A stretch of 64,000 nt of DNA from Ga0074130 sp035565355. GTDB taxonomy: Bacteria; Pseudomonadota; Gammaproteobacteria; Burkholderiales; Rhodocyclaceae. A program made the position numbers and the translations under genes. The first letter of the stretch is position 1. Each line of letters starts with the position of its first letter. The stretch spans positions 1 to 64,000 of the forward strand of contig DATMSM010000079.1 of NCBI GenBank assembly GCA_035565355.1, read 5' to 3'. The notes under the pieces are model-generated. The model was not told where the DNA came from and did not search any database. It worked only from the letters and a program-made list of their open reading frames with translations. This document shows, one piece after another, positions 24,804-32,536 of this stretch.

Positions 24804-25328
24804 TCAGTTCAATTGTTGCAATTCGTCCCGGTAGCGCTGGCTGGCTTCGACGTAGTGTGCGGCGGTGGCGCGCAGGCGCGCGACTTCCTCCTCGGTCAGG
24901 GTGCGCAGGATGCGTCCCGGCGAGCCGACCACCAGGGAGTTGTCGGGAATGACCTTGCCCTCGGGAATCAGGGTGTTGGCGCCAATCAGGCAGCCTTTGC
25001 CGATGACGGCGCGATTGAGGATGACCGCCTTGATACCGATCAGACTGCCCTCACCGATGCTGCAACCGTGCAGCATGGCCATGTGGCCGATGGTGACATC
25101 GCTTTCCAGTGTGAGCGGAACCCCCGGATCGGCATGGAGTACCGAACCGTCCTGGATATTGCAGTTGGCGCCTATGCTGATCGTCTCATCATCGCCGCGC
25201 AGCACGCTGTTCCACCACACGCTGCTGTCCTTGCCCAGCGTGACGGAACCGATGATGGTGGCATTGGGTGCAATCCAGGACGATGCGTCGATTTGCGGCG
25301 TGCGGCTGCCGATGGCGTAGACGGGCAT
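24804..25328 (-). CDS. Gamma carbonic anhydrase family protein
   Basis: Encodes 174 residues from the ATG at 25328 (MPVYAIGSRTPQIDASSWIAPNA). The body is a left-handed parallel beta helix with hexapeptide repeats, including IIGSVTLGKDSSVWWNSVLRGD, VTIGHMAMLHGCSIGEGSLIG and NSLVVGSPGRILRTL. The histidines HADP, GHMAMLHG fit the metal sites of the YrdA/CaiE-type gamma class. Catalytic activity of such proteins is often unproven. It diverges from the acpH-like gene across 47 bp. Confidence 0.93.
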   Translation of the reverse strand: MPVYAIGSRTPQIDASSWIAPNATIIGSVTLGKDSSVWWNSVLRGDDETISIGANCNIQDGSVLHADPGVPLTLESDVTIGHMAMLHGCSIGEGSLIGIKAVILNRAVIGKGCLIGANTLIPEGKVIPDNSLVVGSPGRILRTLTEEEVARLRATAAHYVEASQRYRDELQQLN

Positions 25329-25375
25329 GATGAAATTCTCGGCTCGGGGTAGGGCATGGATTGTAAACTGTAGGC

Positions 25376-25963
25376 ATGAATTATCTGGCTCACGCATACT
25401 TGGCCGGCGAGGCGGACAGCGACCGCCTGGGCGGCCTGATGGGCGATTTCGTCAAGGGACCGTTGCCCTGCGGCCTACCTGCTGACTTGGCCGCAGGCGT
25501 GGCCCTGCACCGGCGCATAGACAGCTATGCCGATACGCACCCGGCCTTTCAGCGCAGCCGTACCCGGGTCAGTGCGGCGCGGCGCCGCTATGCCGGCGTG
25601 ATGGTGGACATGTTCTACGATCATCTGCTGGCTTCGCACTGGGAGGCCTATTCGGCGCAGGCACTGACGCAATACAGCCATGCTGTGTATGACCTGCTGG
25701 ATGCGAATGCGTCCCTGCTGCCCGAGCGTTTGGGACAGGTACGGATTTGGATGCGCAAGGATGACTGGCTGGGCGGTTATCGCACGCTCGAAGGCACCGG
25801 CAATGCGCTGGACCGGATTGCCCGGCATCGTTTGAGCCGCCCCGGTACGCTGCCTGGCGCCATCGAGGAACTGGCGAACGACTATCCGGGCTTCAAGGCC
25901 GACTTCCTTGAATTCATGAGCGATGCGATTGCCATGACGGCGCTGGTGCGGGCAGGGCGCTGA
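25376..25963 (+). CDS. acpH: Acyl carrier protein phosphodiesterase (AcpH, DUF479 family)
   Basis: A 195-residue protein starting MNYLAHAYLAGEADSDRLGGLMGDFVKG, the AcpH/DUF479 N-terminus. Metal-binding and active-site residues lie in LHRRIDSYADTHPAFQRSR and MVDMFYDHLLASHW. The enzyme removes the 4'-phosphopantetheine arm from acyl carrier protein; HD-domain chemistry with Mn2+ has been described. The predicted product is cytoplasmic. It diverges from the gamma carbonic anhydrase and converges on a dioxygenase gene with its stop directly adjacent. Confidence 0.93.
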   Translation: MNYLAHAYLAGEADSDRLGGLMGDFVKGPLPCGLPADLAAGVALHRRIDSYADTHPAFQRSRTRVSAARRRYAGVMVDMFYDHLLASHWEAYSAQALTQYSHAVYDLLDANASLLPERLGQVRIWMRKDDWLGGYRTLEGTGNALDRIARHRLSRPGTLPGAIEELANDYPGFKADFLEFMSDAIAMTALVRAGR

Positions 25964-26758
25964 TCAGCCGAAGCCCACGCTGAGCATGCTGATGGTGCCC
26001 AGATCGATGCCCTGGATCGGGAAGTGCGGCGTCTCGCCTTCAAGCTGCAGGCCGGCGATATAGAGCAGGGGCAGATAGTGCTCCGAGGTCGGTATCGCCA
26101 GCATGGCTTGCGGGTCTAGATTTGGATAGTCGATCAGGGCGGCGTGGTCGCCGTTGCGCAGACATTCCATGACGCGCTGCTCCACACGTGCTGACCATAC
26201 GGGCGCGCTTTGTCCGCCTTGCCATTGAATCAGGCGCAGGTTATGCACCACATTGCCACTGCCGAGGATGAGCACACCTTCGTCGCGCAAGGGGCGCAGC
26301 GCTTGCCCGAGCGCGTAATGGAAATGGTTGGGTTGAGCAAGGTCCAGACTGAGCTGAACGACCGGAATGTCTGCATCCGGAAACAGATGCACGAGTACCG
26401 ACCAAGCGCCGTGGTCCAGCCCCCAGCTCTGATCGAGGCTAACCGCCTCGGGTGCGAGCAGTCGCTGAATGCGTTGAGCGAGTTCGGGTGCGCCAGGTGC
26501 CGGGTATTGCATGGCAAACAAGGCATCCGGGAAACCGCCGAAATCGTGGATGGTCTGGGGCTGCGCCATGGCGGTGACGCCAACGCCCGGCGTCATCCAG
26601 TGCGCGGAGATGACGAGGATGGCCTTGGGGCGTGGATAGTTTTCACGCAGCGTGGTACCGAGCTTGCGCCAGGCGCGGCTCCAGCGCGTGTCCTCGATGG
26701 CATTCATCGGCGAACCGTGGCCGATGAACAGCGCCGGCATGCGTGTGGTCTTGCTCAT
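25964..26758 (-). CDS. DODA-type extradiol ring-opening dioxygenase (YgiD-like)
   Basis: I use the ATG at 26758 (MSKTTRMPALFIGHGSPMNAIED), 264 residues; an ATG at 26803 would add 15. The family features are the FIGHGSPM start, ILVISAHWMTPGVGVTA, LDHGAWSVLVHLFPDADIPVVQLSLD and GSGNVVHNL, whose histidines ligate zinc or iron. E. coli YgiD opens the ring of 4,5-DOPA; the natural substrate here is unknown. It converges on the acpH-like gene without a gap and diverges from a CopD-like gene. Confidence 0.92.
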   Translation of the reverse strand: MSKTTRMPALFIGHGSPMNAIEDTRWSRAWRKLGTTLRENYPRPKAILVISAHWMTPGVGVTAMAQPQTIHDFGGFPDALFAMQYPAPGAPELAQRIQRLLAPEAVSLDQSWGLDHGAWSVLVHLFPDADIPVVQLSLDLAQPNHFHYALGQALRPLRDEGVLILGSGNVVHNLRLIQWQGGQSAPVWSARVEQRVMECLRNGDHAALIDYPNLDPQAMLAIPTSEHYLPLLYIAGLQLEGETPHFPIQGIDLGTISMLSVGFG

Positions 26759-26894
26759 GGTGATAGAAAGCCCTGTGAATGTACGGAACTGCGATAATTC
26801 CATCGTAACGTTTTTTTTGCCGGGCTACCCGGGGCAAGAGGTGCGCGCGGCCCGGGCGGCGCGCTTTGGAATCACTTTTCTGTGGACTTCCGCA

Positions 26895-27353
26895 ATGAGC
26901 CTGCATTTATTTCTGGTCTTCTTTCACCTGCTGGCCGTCGCGGTCTGGATAGGCGGGATGTTTTTCGCGCTGTGCTGCCTGCGTCCTGCGGCGGTGCAAC
27001 TGCTTGAGCCGGCACAGCGGTTGCCACTCCTGCATGGCGCCCTGGGCCGCTTCTTTCCCTGGGTGACTGTCGCTATCGTCTTTATTCTGGCCAGCGGCCT
27101 CGGCATCATGTCGCATGTCGGCTTTGCCAACGCGCCCAAGGGCTGGCACTGGATGATGACCAGCGGCATCGTCATGATGCTCATTTTCGGCCATATCTAT
27201 GGTGCCGGTTATCGCCGGCTCGGCCGTGCCGTTGCGGCGAACGACTGGCCCGCTGCCGACGTGGCCATGAACGGTATCCGCCGTCTGGTCGCAATCAATC
27301 TTGTGCTGGGCGTGCTGACCATCGCCTTTGCCACTTTCGGAAGTGCGTACTGA
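26895..27353 (+). CDS. CopD-like integral membrane protein
   Basis: A 152-residue protein with four predicted membrane helices: LFLVFFHLLAVAVWIGGMFF, FFPWVTVAIVFILASGLGIM, WHWMMTSGIVMMLIFGHIYG and LVAINLVLGVLTIAFATFG. It resembles the CopD family of copper-resistance or heme-handling membrane proteins, with the early HLLAVAVWIGG motif. The ATG at 26895 is chosen because the upstream in-frame part is antisense to the dioxygenase gene. It starts a compact plus-strand cluster and overlaps the next gene by one base (TGATG). Confidence 0.85.
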   Translation: MSLHLFLVFFHLLAVAVWIGGMFFALCCLRPAAVQLLEPAQRLPLLHGALGRFFPWVTVAIVFILASGLGIMSHVGFANAPKGWHWMMTSGIVMMLIFGHIYGAGYRRLGRAVAANDWPAADVAMNGIRRLVAINLVLGVLTIAFATFGSAY

Positions 27354-27577
27354 TGCAGACCCTGGAATTCGAACTGCGCGACGAATACGTCGAGCTTTGC
27401 AACCTGCTCAAGCTGGCGGGTGTTGCTGACAGCGGCGGGCGCGGCAAGCAGATGGTGGCCGAGGGCATGATCCAGGTGGACGGCCAGCCCGAAGGACGCA
27501 AGACCGCCAAGATCCGCGCCGGCCAGCAGGTACGCTGCGGCGATGTCATGATCAAGGTGCTGCCGCGTGGACGCTGA
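27353..27577 (+). CDS. RNA-binding S4 domain protein, YbcJ-like
   Basis: A 74-residue protein made of a single S4 domain: FELRDEYVELCNLLKLAGVADSGGRGKQMVAEGMIQVDGQ, then GRKTAKIRAGQQVRCGDVMIKV. This matches YbcJ/RlbA-type proteins. The S4 fold binds structured RNA, often rRNA; a specific role is not known. Its start overlaps the CopD-like stop by one base, and its last 11 bp overlap the slyX-like gene. Confidence 0.9.
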   Translation: MQTLEFELRDEYVELCNLLKLAGVADSGGRGKQMVAEGMIQVDGQPEGRKTAKIRAGQQVRCGDVMIKVLPRGR

Positions 27578-27773
27578 ACGCCGTATTGAAGAGCTGGAGA
27601 TCAAGCTGGCCTATTCCGAGGACTTGCTCGACACCCTGAATACGACAGTCTTTCGCCAGCAGCAGCAGATCGACCTGCTGCAGGAACAGCTGCGCATGCT
27701 GCGCCAACAGTTCAATGACTCCATGCCGGGCGAGCCGCGCGGCCTGCGTGACGAGATTCCGCCGCACTACTGA
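27567..27773 (+). CDS. slyX: SlyX family protein
   Basis: A 68-residue coiled-coil protein from a GTG start at 27567 (MDAERRIEELEIKLAYSEDLLDTLN). The heptad-like IEELEIKLAYSEDLLDTLNTTVFRQQQQIDLLQEQLRMLRQQ, followed by a Pro-containing tail EIPPHY, is the SlyX pattern. Its biochemical function is unknown. The start lies inside the preceding S4 gene and the stop overlaps the next methyltransferase start by one base, so four genes here are translationally linked. Confidence 0.92.
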   Translation: MDAERRIEELEIKLAYSEDLLDTLNTTVFRQQQQIDLLQEQLRMLRQQFNDSMPGEPRGLRDEIPPHY

Positions 27774-28636
27774 TGAAGCAGACCGAAACCATGAAGGCGG
27801 CGGCCGTCGCCGAGAAGTATGACGTTCGCCCGGGCCAGTCCGTGGCCTTGCTGCAGGAGCTCCACATCCTCACGCGTGACGGCAAGCTCAATCAGGACAG
27901 CCGTCGCAAGTTGAAGCAGGTCTATCACCTGTTCCAGTTCATCGAGCCCTTGCTGAAGGAGGTGCTGGAACGGAAGGCCGACCTGACCCTGGCCGACCAT
28001 GGTGCTGGCAAGTCCTATCTGGGCTTCATTCTGTACGACCTGTTCTTCAAGGAGCAGGCGCCGCAAGGCCATATCTACGGCATTGAGACGCGTGAAGCGC
28101 TGGTGCAAAGTTCGACTGCGCTGGCCGCGCGTCTGGGCTTTTCCGGCATGTCCTTCCTGAATGTGACGGTGGCCGAGTCCATAGACTCGGCGGCCTTGCC
28201 GGCCGAGGTCGATGTGGTTACCGCGCTGCATGCCTGCAATACCGCCACCGACGACGCGATCCGTTTTGCGCTGGCCAAGAACGCCCGCCACATCGTACTG
28301 GTACCTTGCTGCCAGGCCGAAGTGGCGGCGGCCTTGCGGAAGCATAAAGCCCAGGCCCTGAGCAATCCGCTCGCCGAGATCTGGCGCCATCCCATCCACA
28401 CACGCGAGTTCGGCAGCCATGTCACCAATGTGCTGCGCTGCCTGCAGCTGGAAGCCCATGGCTACCAGCTCAATGTGACCGAGCTGGTGGGCTGGGAGCA
28501 CTCGATGAAGAACGAGCTGATCCTTGCCAGCCGTACCCAGAAGCCCTCGCGGCGCGCCGCCGAGCGACTGCGGGCAATTCTGGATGAGCTGGGGCTGGCT
28601 GAGGAACTCGGCGCGCGTTTCTATACGCCAGCCTGA
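27773..28636 (+). CDS. SAM-dependent methyltransferase (PF13679-like)
   Basis: A 287-residue cytoplasmic protein. The SAM-binding motif I region reads LTLADHGAGKSYLGFILYDLFF, an unusual DHGAGKS variant resembling the METTL25-type Methyltransf_32 family. VDVVTALHACNTATDDAIRFAL and HIVLVPCCQAEVA are further family motifs. The substrate is unknown; homologues are sometimes listed as rRNA or protein methyltransferases without proof. It is the last gene of the CopD-S4-slyX cluster, and it meets a convergent methyltransferase gene stop to stop. Confidence 0.87.
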   Translation: MKQTETMKAAAVAEKYDVRPGQSVALLQELHILTRDGKLNQDSRRKLKQVYHLFQFIEPLLKEVLERKADLTLADHGAGKSYLGFILYDLFFKEQAPQGHIYGIETREALVQSSTALAARLGFSGMSFLNVTVAESIDSAALPAEVDVVTALHACNTATDDAIRFALAKNARHIVLVPCCQAEVAAALRKHKAQALSNPLAEIWRHPIHTREFGSHVTNVLRCLQLEAHGYQLNVTELVGWEHSMKNELILASRTQKPSRRAAERLRAILDELGLAEELGARFYTPA

Positions 28637-29644
28637 TCAGACTCGCAGCAGGGCGATCTTCAGCGGCGGCTTACCATCCGGGCTGGGGAAGTCGGCCTCA
28701 GGGCTAATCCATTCCATTTCGCGTATCGGCCGGCCGGCCTTCCTGGCACTGCGCTCCAACTGATCCAGCCAGACCTCGCGCTCGACCTGTGCCACGTTAT
28801 TGCAGCAGATCAGCGTGCCACCTTCCGCCGTGCACAGCAGTGCAGGCTTGAACACACCGGCATAGTCATTGACCAGATCGACGACGCCGAATGGGCTCTT
28901 GGCGTAGCGGGGCGGGTCGAGATAGACGATGTCGAACTGTTTCCGCTCCAGCTTGGGGAAGGGCGGCATGGGTTTGCCGCGCACACGCTCCGGCTGGCCT
29001 TGCCCCGAATACTGGCGCATGGCGGCGAAGGCATCGCTCTTGACGAAGCGGGGTCGCGTGTTCAGCGTGTTAAGGCGGGCGTTTTCCTTGCCGATGGCCA
29101 GGCTGGATTCAGCGAAGTCCACATTCACCACATGGCTTGCGCCCGCCAGGCCCGCCACCAGACCAGTGCCGCAGGTGTAGGCGAAGAGATTCAGCACCGA
29201 CTTGCCGGCAGCTTCTTGCTGTACGCGCCGCCGCGCCGCACGTGCATCGAGGAACAGCCACGGGTCCTGGCCAGCGTGGCGCGCCTGGATCAGGTAGCTG
29301 ACCCCCAGCTCCATGACCACGCGCGGGCGATGGGCCTTTTCCAGCAAATCGGCGGGCAGGGGGTTATTGATGCGTGAATTGCTCTGGCTACGGTCGTTGT
29401 AGATGAAATCCAGCCCGGGCAAGTGCTCAGCGTAGAAGCGCTCTGTCTGTTCGCGCTCGTCCGGGCTCAGGGGCTGATGGAAGCTCTGCGCAAGAATCAG
29501 ATCGCCATAGCGGTCTATGGTTAGTCCGGATGCGCCCTCGACGCTGCCGTGAAACAAACGGTAACATTGGGTTGATTCTTCATTCAATTGATTTGTAAGG
29601 GTTTTTCTTGCGCTGAGCGCAAGGCTGAGGGTGTCGGTCAGCAT
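28637..29644 (-). CDS. Class I rRNA methyltransferase, RlmI/RlmK-like
   Basis: A 335-residue enzyme with an N-terminal pseudouridine-synthase-like beta domain (RLFHGSVEGASGLTIDRYGDLILAQSF) and a SAM-binding domain: SVLNLFAYTCGTGLVAGLAGASHVVNVD (motif I), ARLNTLNTRPRFVKSDAF, and the catalytic FDIVYLDPPRYAKSPFG (motif IV). This is the layout of RlmI, which methylates C5 of a cytosine in 23S rRNA. RlmI ends about 60 residues longer, so orthology is not assured; related enzymes modify guanosine. The usual PUA domain is not visible at the N-terminus. Confidence 0.88.
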   Translation of the reverse strand: MLTDTLSLALSARKTLTNQLNEESTQCYRLFHGSVEGASGLTIDRYGDLILAQSFHQPLSPDEREQTERFYAEHLPGLDFIYNDRSQSNSRINNPLPADLLEKAHRPRVVMELGVSYLIQARHAGQDPWLFLDARAARRRVQQEAAGKSVLNLFAYTCGTGLVAGLAGASHVVNVDFAESSLAIGKENARLNTLNTRPRFVKSDAFAAMRQYSGQGQPERVRGKPMPPFPKLERKQFDIVYLDPPRYAKSPFGVVDLVNDYAGVFKPALLCTAEGGTLICCNNVAQVEREVWLDQLERSARKAGRPIREMEWISPEADFPSPDGKPPLKIALLRV

Positions 29645-29816
29645 GGCAGAAGGCTTTACCTAAAGTGGCAGCCGGCAAGGCCGGCCAAGGCTGGATTGTC
29701 GCATGCGAACGGAAGCCATTTTTTTGTATTCTTGTGTCAACCGGAAGCGGCGCACCGCGTTATTTGATGCAAGGGCGGCAGATATTTATCGCAAGCCGTC
29801 GTCTACGGAGATTGCA

Positions 29817-30095
29817 ATGGGCAGGTTAAGCACTGAATCGTTTGACGAATTCCTGAGCTCGCTGAAGCGTCTTGGCATTGTCATCAGGAACGAACTGGAG
29901 CTGCGTGAGCGTATGGCGGAAGCCCGTCGCTGGCGCTTTGCCTTCGCCACACTGGCCAGTAATGGCCGCTCGCTGGGCATCCGTTTTGAAAACCACAATG
30001 CTGACGACATCGCTATCCGCAATACGCTGGCCCGCTTCGAGTTTCCCGAGCCGGCACAGTCTTCCCTGACTGCTGCGCTGCGCACCCAGCACTAA
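29817..30095 (+). CDS. Small hypothetical protein
   Basis: A 92-residue protein from the ATG at 29817, preceded by GGAG at a 6-base spacing; the frame is open from an ATG at 29703, but that start lacks a clear ribosome-binding site. It is soluble, with a helical N-terminus (STESFDEFLSSLKRLGIVIRNELELRERMAEARR) and the motif RSLGIRFENHNADDIAIRNTL. I do not recognise the family. It is a single-gene unit ended by a terminator at 30120. Confidence 0.65.
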   Translation: MGRLSTESFDEFLSSLKRLGIVIRNELELRERMAEARRWRFAFATLASNGRSLGIRFENHNADDIAIRNTLARFEFPEPAQSSLTAALRTQH

Positions 30096-30119
30096 GTCCT
30101 TCGAATAAAAATAAAAAAC

Positions 30120-30141
30120 CCGCCATCTGGCGGGTTTTTTA
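30120..30141. terminator. Terminator between the small hypothetical gene and the lipoprotein gene
   Basis: CCGCC at 30120-30124 pairs with GGCGG at 30129-30133 around ATCT. GTTTTTTATT follows on the plus strand, and AAAAAA precedes the stem for use on the minus strand. It separates two convergent genes. Confidence 0.8.
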
Positions 30142-30166
30142 TTGTCAGTATTGCCTAGTTTCCGGC

Positions 30167-30721
30167 TTATTTCAGCGTCGCGGCGGCCGGTCCCAGTCGA
30201 ATGTAGGCGTGCCCGCAGGGGGGCGAGAACCTGAGGCCGAGTACCTGTTGTTCGGTCAGGCTCAGGGTGGAACGCACTTTCTTCGTCGTGCCGTCGAACA
30301 GCACGTGGAAGCGTGCGCTGTTGTTCCAGGAGTTGCAGTACTTCCACTCCCAGACCAGCTCATCGCGTGCCTTAAAGTAGGTGGTCCAGCCCGGATAGGA
30401 CGGGCCGATCTCGCGCAGCACTTCTTCCATGCTCATGCCGGCCTGTATCTTGGCGAAATGTTCCGTATTCAGCACTTCCTCGTAGCTCAGCAAGCGTTTC
30501 TTCTTGTCGAAGCGGCCCATGATGGTTGAGGTCCCCATCGGCCCGGTCGGCCAGAAGAAGCGCTGGACTCCATCCGGCTCCTCCCAGAAATAGGCCGGCG
30601 CACCGCGTTGGCTGAACACCTCCTCCTGTGTTGTCATGCCTGGTGTGAACGTGGGGCCGCCCAGGATGGCGCAGCCCCCCAGCAGGAGGAACAGCAGTAA
30701 GAGAGTGGATTTTCGGTGCAT
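30167..30721 (-). CDS. Lipoprotein with two BamE/SmpA-like repeats
   Basis: A 184-residue protein with a lipoprotein signal peptide and lipobox LLGGC (Cys at residue 17), so a membrane-anchored lipoprotein. Two segments resemble the SmpA/OmlA helix-turn motif: FTPGMTTQEEVFSQRGAPAYFW and IQAGMSMEEVLREIGPSYPGW, each followed by strands with aromatic residues. BamE, a beta-barrel assembly factor, has this fold once. The exact role is unknown. It follows ettA by 12 bp, so they may be co-transcribed. Confidence 0.82.
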   Translation of the reverse strand: MHRKSTLLLLFLLLGGCAILGGPTFTPGMTTQEEVFSQRGAPAYFWEEPDGVQRFFWPTGPMGTSTIMGRFDKKKRLLSYEEVLNTEHFAKIQAGMSMEEVLREIGPSYPGWTTYFKARDELVWEWKYCNSWNNSARFHVLFDGTTKKVRSTLSLTEQQVLGLRFSPPCGHAYIRLGPAAATLK

Positions 30722-30733
30722 GCGGGCCTCGAA

Positions 30734-32398
30734 TCAGCGGCTGATAGGCTTGTAGCGTATGCGCTTGGGCTTGGCGCCTTCCTCGCCCAGTCGCTTTTTT
30801 TTGTCCTCTTCATACTCATGATAGTTCCCGTTGAAGAAGGTCCATTGCGAATCGCCTTCTGCGGCCAGGATGTGGGTGGCGATACGGTCGAGGAACCAGC
30901 GGTCATGGGAGGTGACCAGCACGCAGCCGGGAAATTCGAGCAGCGCATCTTCCAGCGCACGCAAGGTTTCCACGTCAAGATCGTTGGAGGGTTCGTCCAG
31001 CAGCAGTACGTTACCGCCGGAAATCAGGGTCTTGGCCAGGTGCAGGCGGCCGCGTTCGCCGCCGGACAGCGAGCCGACCAGCTTGCCCTGGTCGCCGCCC
31101 TTGAAGTTGAAACGGCCCAGATAGGCGCGTGACGGCATTTCGAACTTGCCAACGGTGAGAATGTCGGCGCCTTCGGCGACGGCATCGAAGACGGTCTTGT
31201 CGTTGGCCAGGCCTTCGCGGCTCTGGTCTACGGCCGCCAGCTTGACGGTGGGGCCGACCACGATTTCGCCGCTGTCCGGTTGCTCCTTGCCCATGATCAT
31301 GCGGAACAGGGTGGACTTACCCGCGCCGTTGGGACCGATCACGCCGACGATGGCACCGGGCGGGATCTGGAAGGACAGGTTGTCGATCAGCAGGCGGTCG
31401 CCGAAGGCCTTGGACACGCCGTTGAATTCGATGACCTTGTCGCCGAGACGTTCGCCGACCGGAATGAAGATTTCCTGGGTTTCGTTGCGCTTCTGGTATT
31501 CGAACGAACTCATTTCCTCGAAGCGGGCCAGACGCGCCTTGCTCTTGGCCTGGCGGGCCTTGGGATTCTGCCGCGCCCATTCGAGTTCGGTCTTCATCGC
31601 CTTCATGCGCGCCTGTTCCTGCTTGGCTTCGGTGCCCAGGCGGGCCTCCTTCTGCTCCAGCCAGCTGGAGTAATTGCCCTTCCATGGGATCCCGTGGCCG
31701 CGGTCGAGTTCGAGGATCCACTCGGCGGCATTGTCGAGGAAGTAGCGATCGTGGGTAACGGCGACGACGGTGCCGGGGAAGCGGGTCAGGAACTGCTCCA
31801 GCCATTCCACGGACTCGGCGTCCAAGTGGTTGGTCGGCTCGTCCAGCAGCAGCATGTCGGGATTCGAGAGGAGCAGCTTGCACAGGGCGACGCGGCGCTT
31901 TTCGCCGCCGGACAGATGTTCGATTTTTGCGTCCCAGGGCGGCAGGCGCAGGGCGTCGGCGGCGATTTCGAGCTGGCGCTCGGTGTCTGAGCCGGAGGTG
32001 GCGATGATGGCTTCAAGGCGGGCCTGTTCCTCGGCCAGCTTGTCGAAGTCGGCATCCTCTTCGGCATAGGCAGCGTAGACCGCTTCCAGCTTGGCTTGGG
32101 CTTCCATGACTTCACCCATGCCGGATTCGACTTCCTCGCGCACGGTCTTGCTCGGGTCGAGTTCGGGCTCCTGCGGCAGATAGCCGATCTTGACGCCGGC
32201 CAGATGCTGGACTTCACCGTCGTATTCCTTGTCGGCACCGGCCATGATCCTGAGCACGGTGGATTTGCCGGAACCGTTCAGGCCGAGCAGGCCGATCTTC
32301 GCGCCAGGGAAGAAGGACAGGGAGATGTCCTTGATGATCTGGCGCTTCGGGGGGACGATTTTGCTCACGCGGAGCATGGACATTACATATTGGGCCAT
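30734..32398 (-). CDS. ettA: Energy-dependent translational throttle protein EttA (ABC-F)
   Basis: A 554-residue ABC-F protein with two ATPase domains and no membrane segment. Walker A motifs are GLNGSGKST and GPNGAGKST; signatures are LSGGEKRRVALCKLL and LSGGERGRLHLAKTL; the D-loops are LLLDEPTNHLD and LLLDEPSNDLD. The arm and linker region is Arg/Lys-rich (NPKARQAKSKARLARFEE). EttA binds the ribosomal E site and gates elongation with the ATP/ADP ratio. Length matches EttA (555 in E. coli). It diverges from a diguanylate cyclase gene. Confidence 0.96.
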   Translation of the reverse strand: MAQYVMSMLRVSKIVPPKRQIIKDISLSFFPGAKIGLLGLNGSGKSTVLRIMAGADKEYDGEVQHLAGVKIGYLPQEPELDPSKTVREEVESGMGEVMEAQAKLEAVYAAYAEEDADFDKLAEEQARLEAIIATSGSDTERQLEIAADALRLPPWDAKIEHLSGGEKRRVALCKLLLSNPDMLLLDEPTNHLDAESVEWLEQFLTRFPGTVVAVTHDRYFLDNAAEWILELDRGHGIPWKGNYSSWLEQKEARLGTEAKQEQARMKAMKTELEWARQNPKARQAKSKARLARFEEMSSFEYQKRNETQEIFIPVGERLGDKVIEFNGVSKAFGDRLLIDNLSFQIPPGAIVGVIGPNGAGKSTLFRMIMGKEQPDSGEIVVGPTVKLAAVDQSREGLANDKTVFDAVAEGADILTVGKFEMPSRAYLGRFNFKGGDQGKLVGSLSGGERGRLHLAKTLISGGNVLLLDEPSNDLDVETLRALEDALLEFPGCVLVTSHDRWFLDRIATHILAAEGDSQWTFFNGNYHEYEEDKKKRLGEEGAKPKRIRYKPISR

Positions 32399-32473
32399 GG
32401 TTTATATCTAAATTGAAGTGCTGAGGTTGCAGACAAGGGCGCAAGCTTACCTGACTCCACCGCATGCGGGCTT

Positions 32474-32501
32474 TTGAATCCAGGCGGTTTCCCTGGATAA
32501 T
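32474..32501 (+). promoter_or_regulatory. Promoter of the diguanylate cyclase gene
   Basis: TTGAAT at 32474-32479 and GATAAT at 32496-32501 are 16 bp apart. The spacer carries the dyad CCAGG..CCTGG. The gene starts 35 bp downstream of the -10, after GGAAAG. Confidence 0.55.
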
Positions 32502-32536
32502 GGCGCTTGGAACAAAATTGAATAAAAAGGAAAGCT

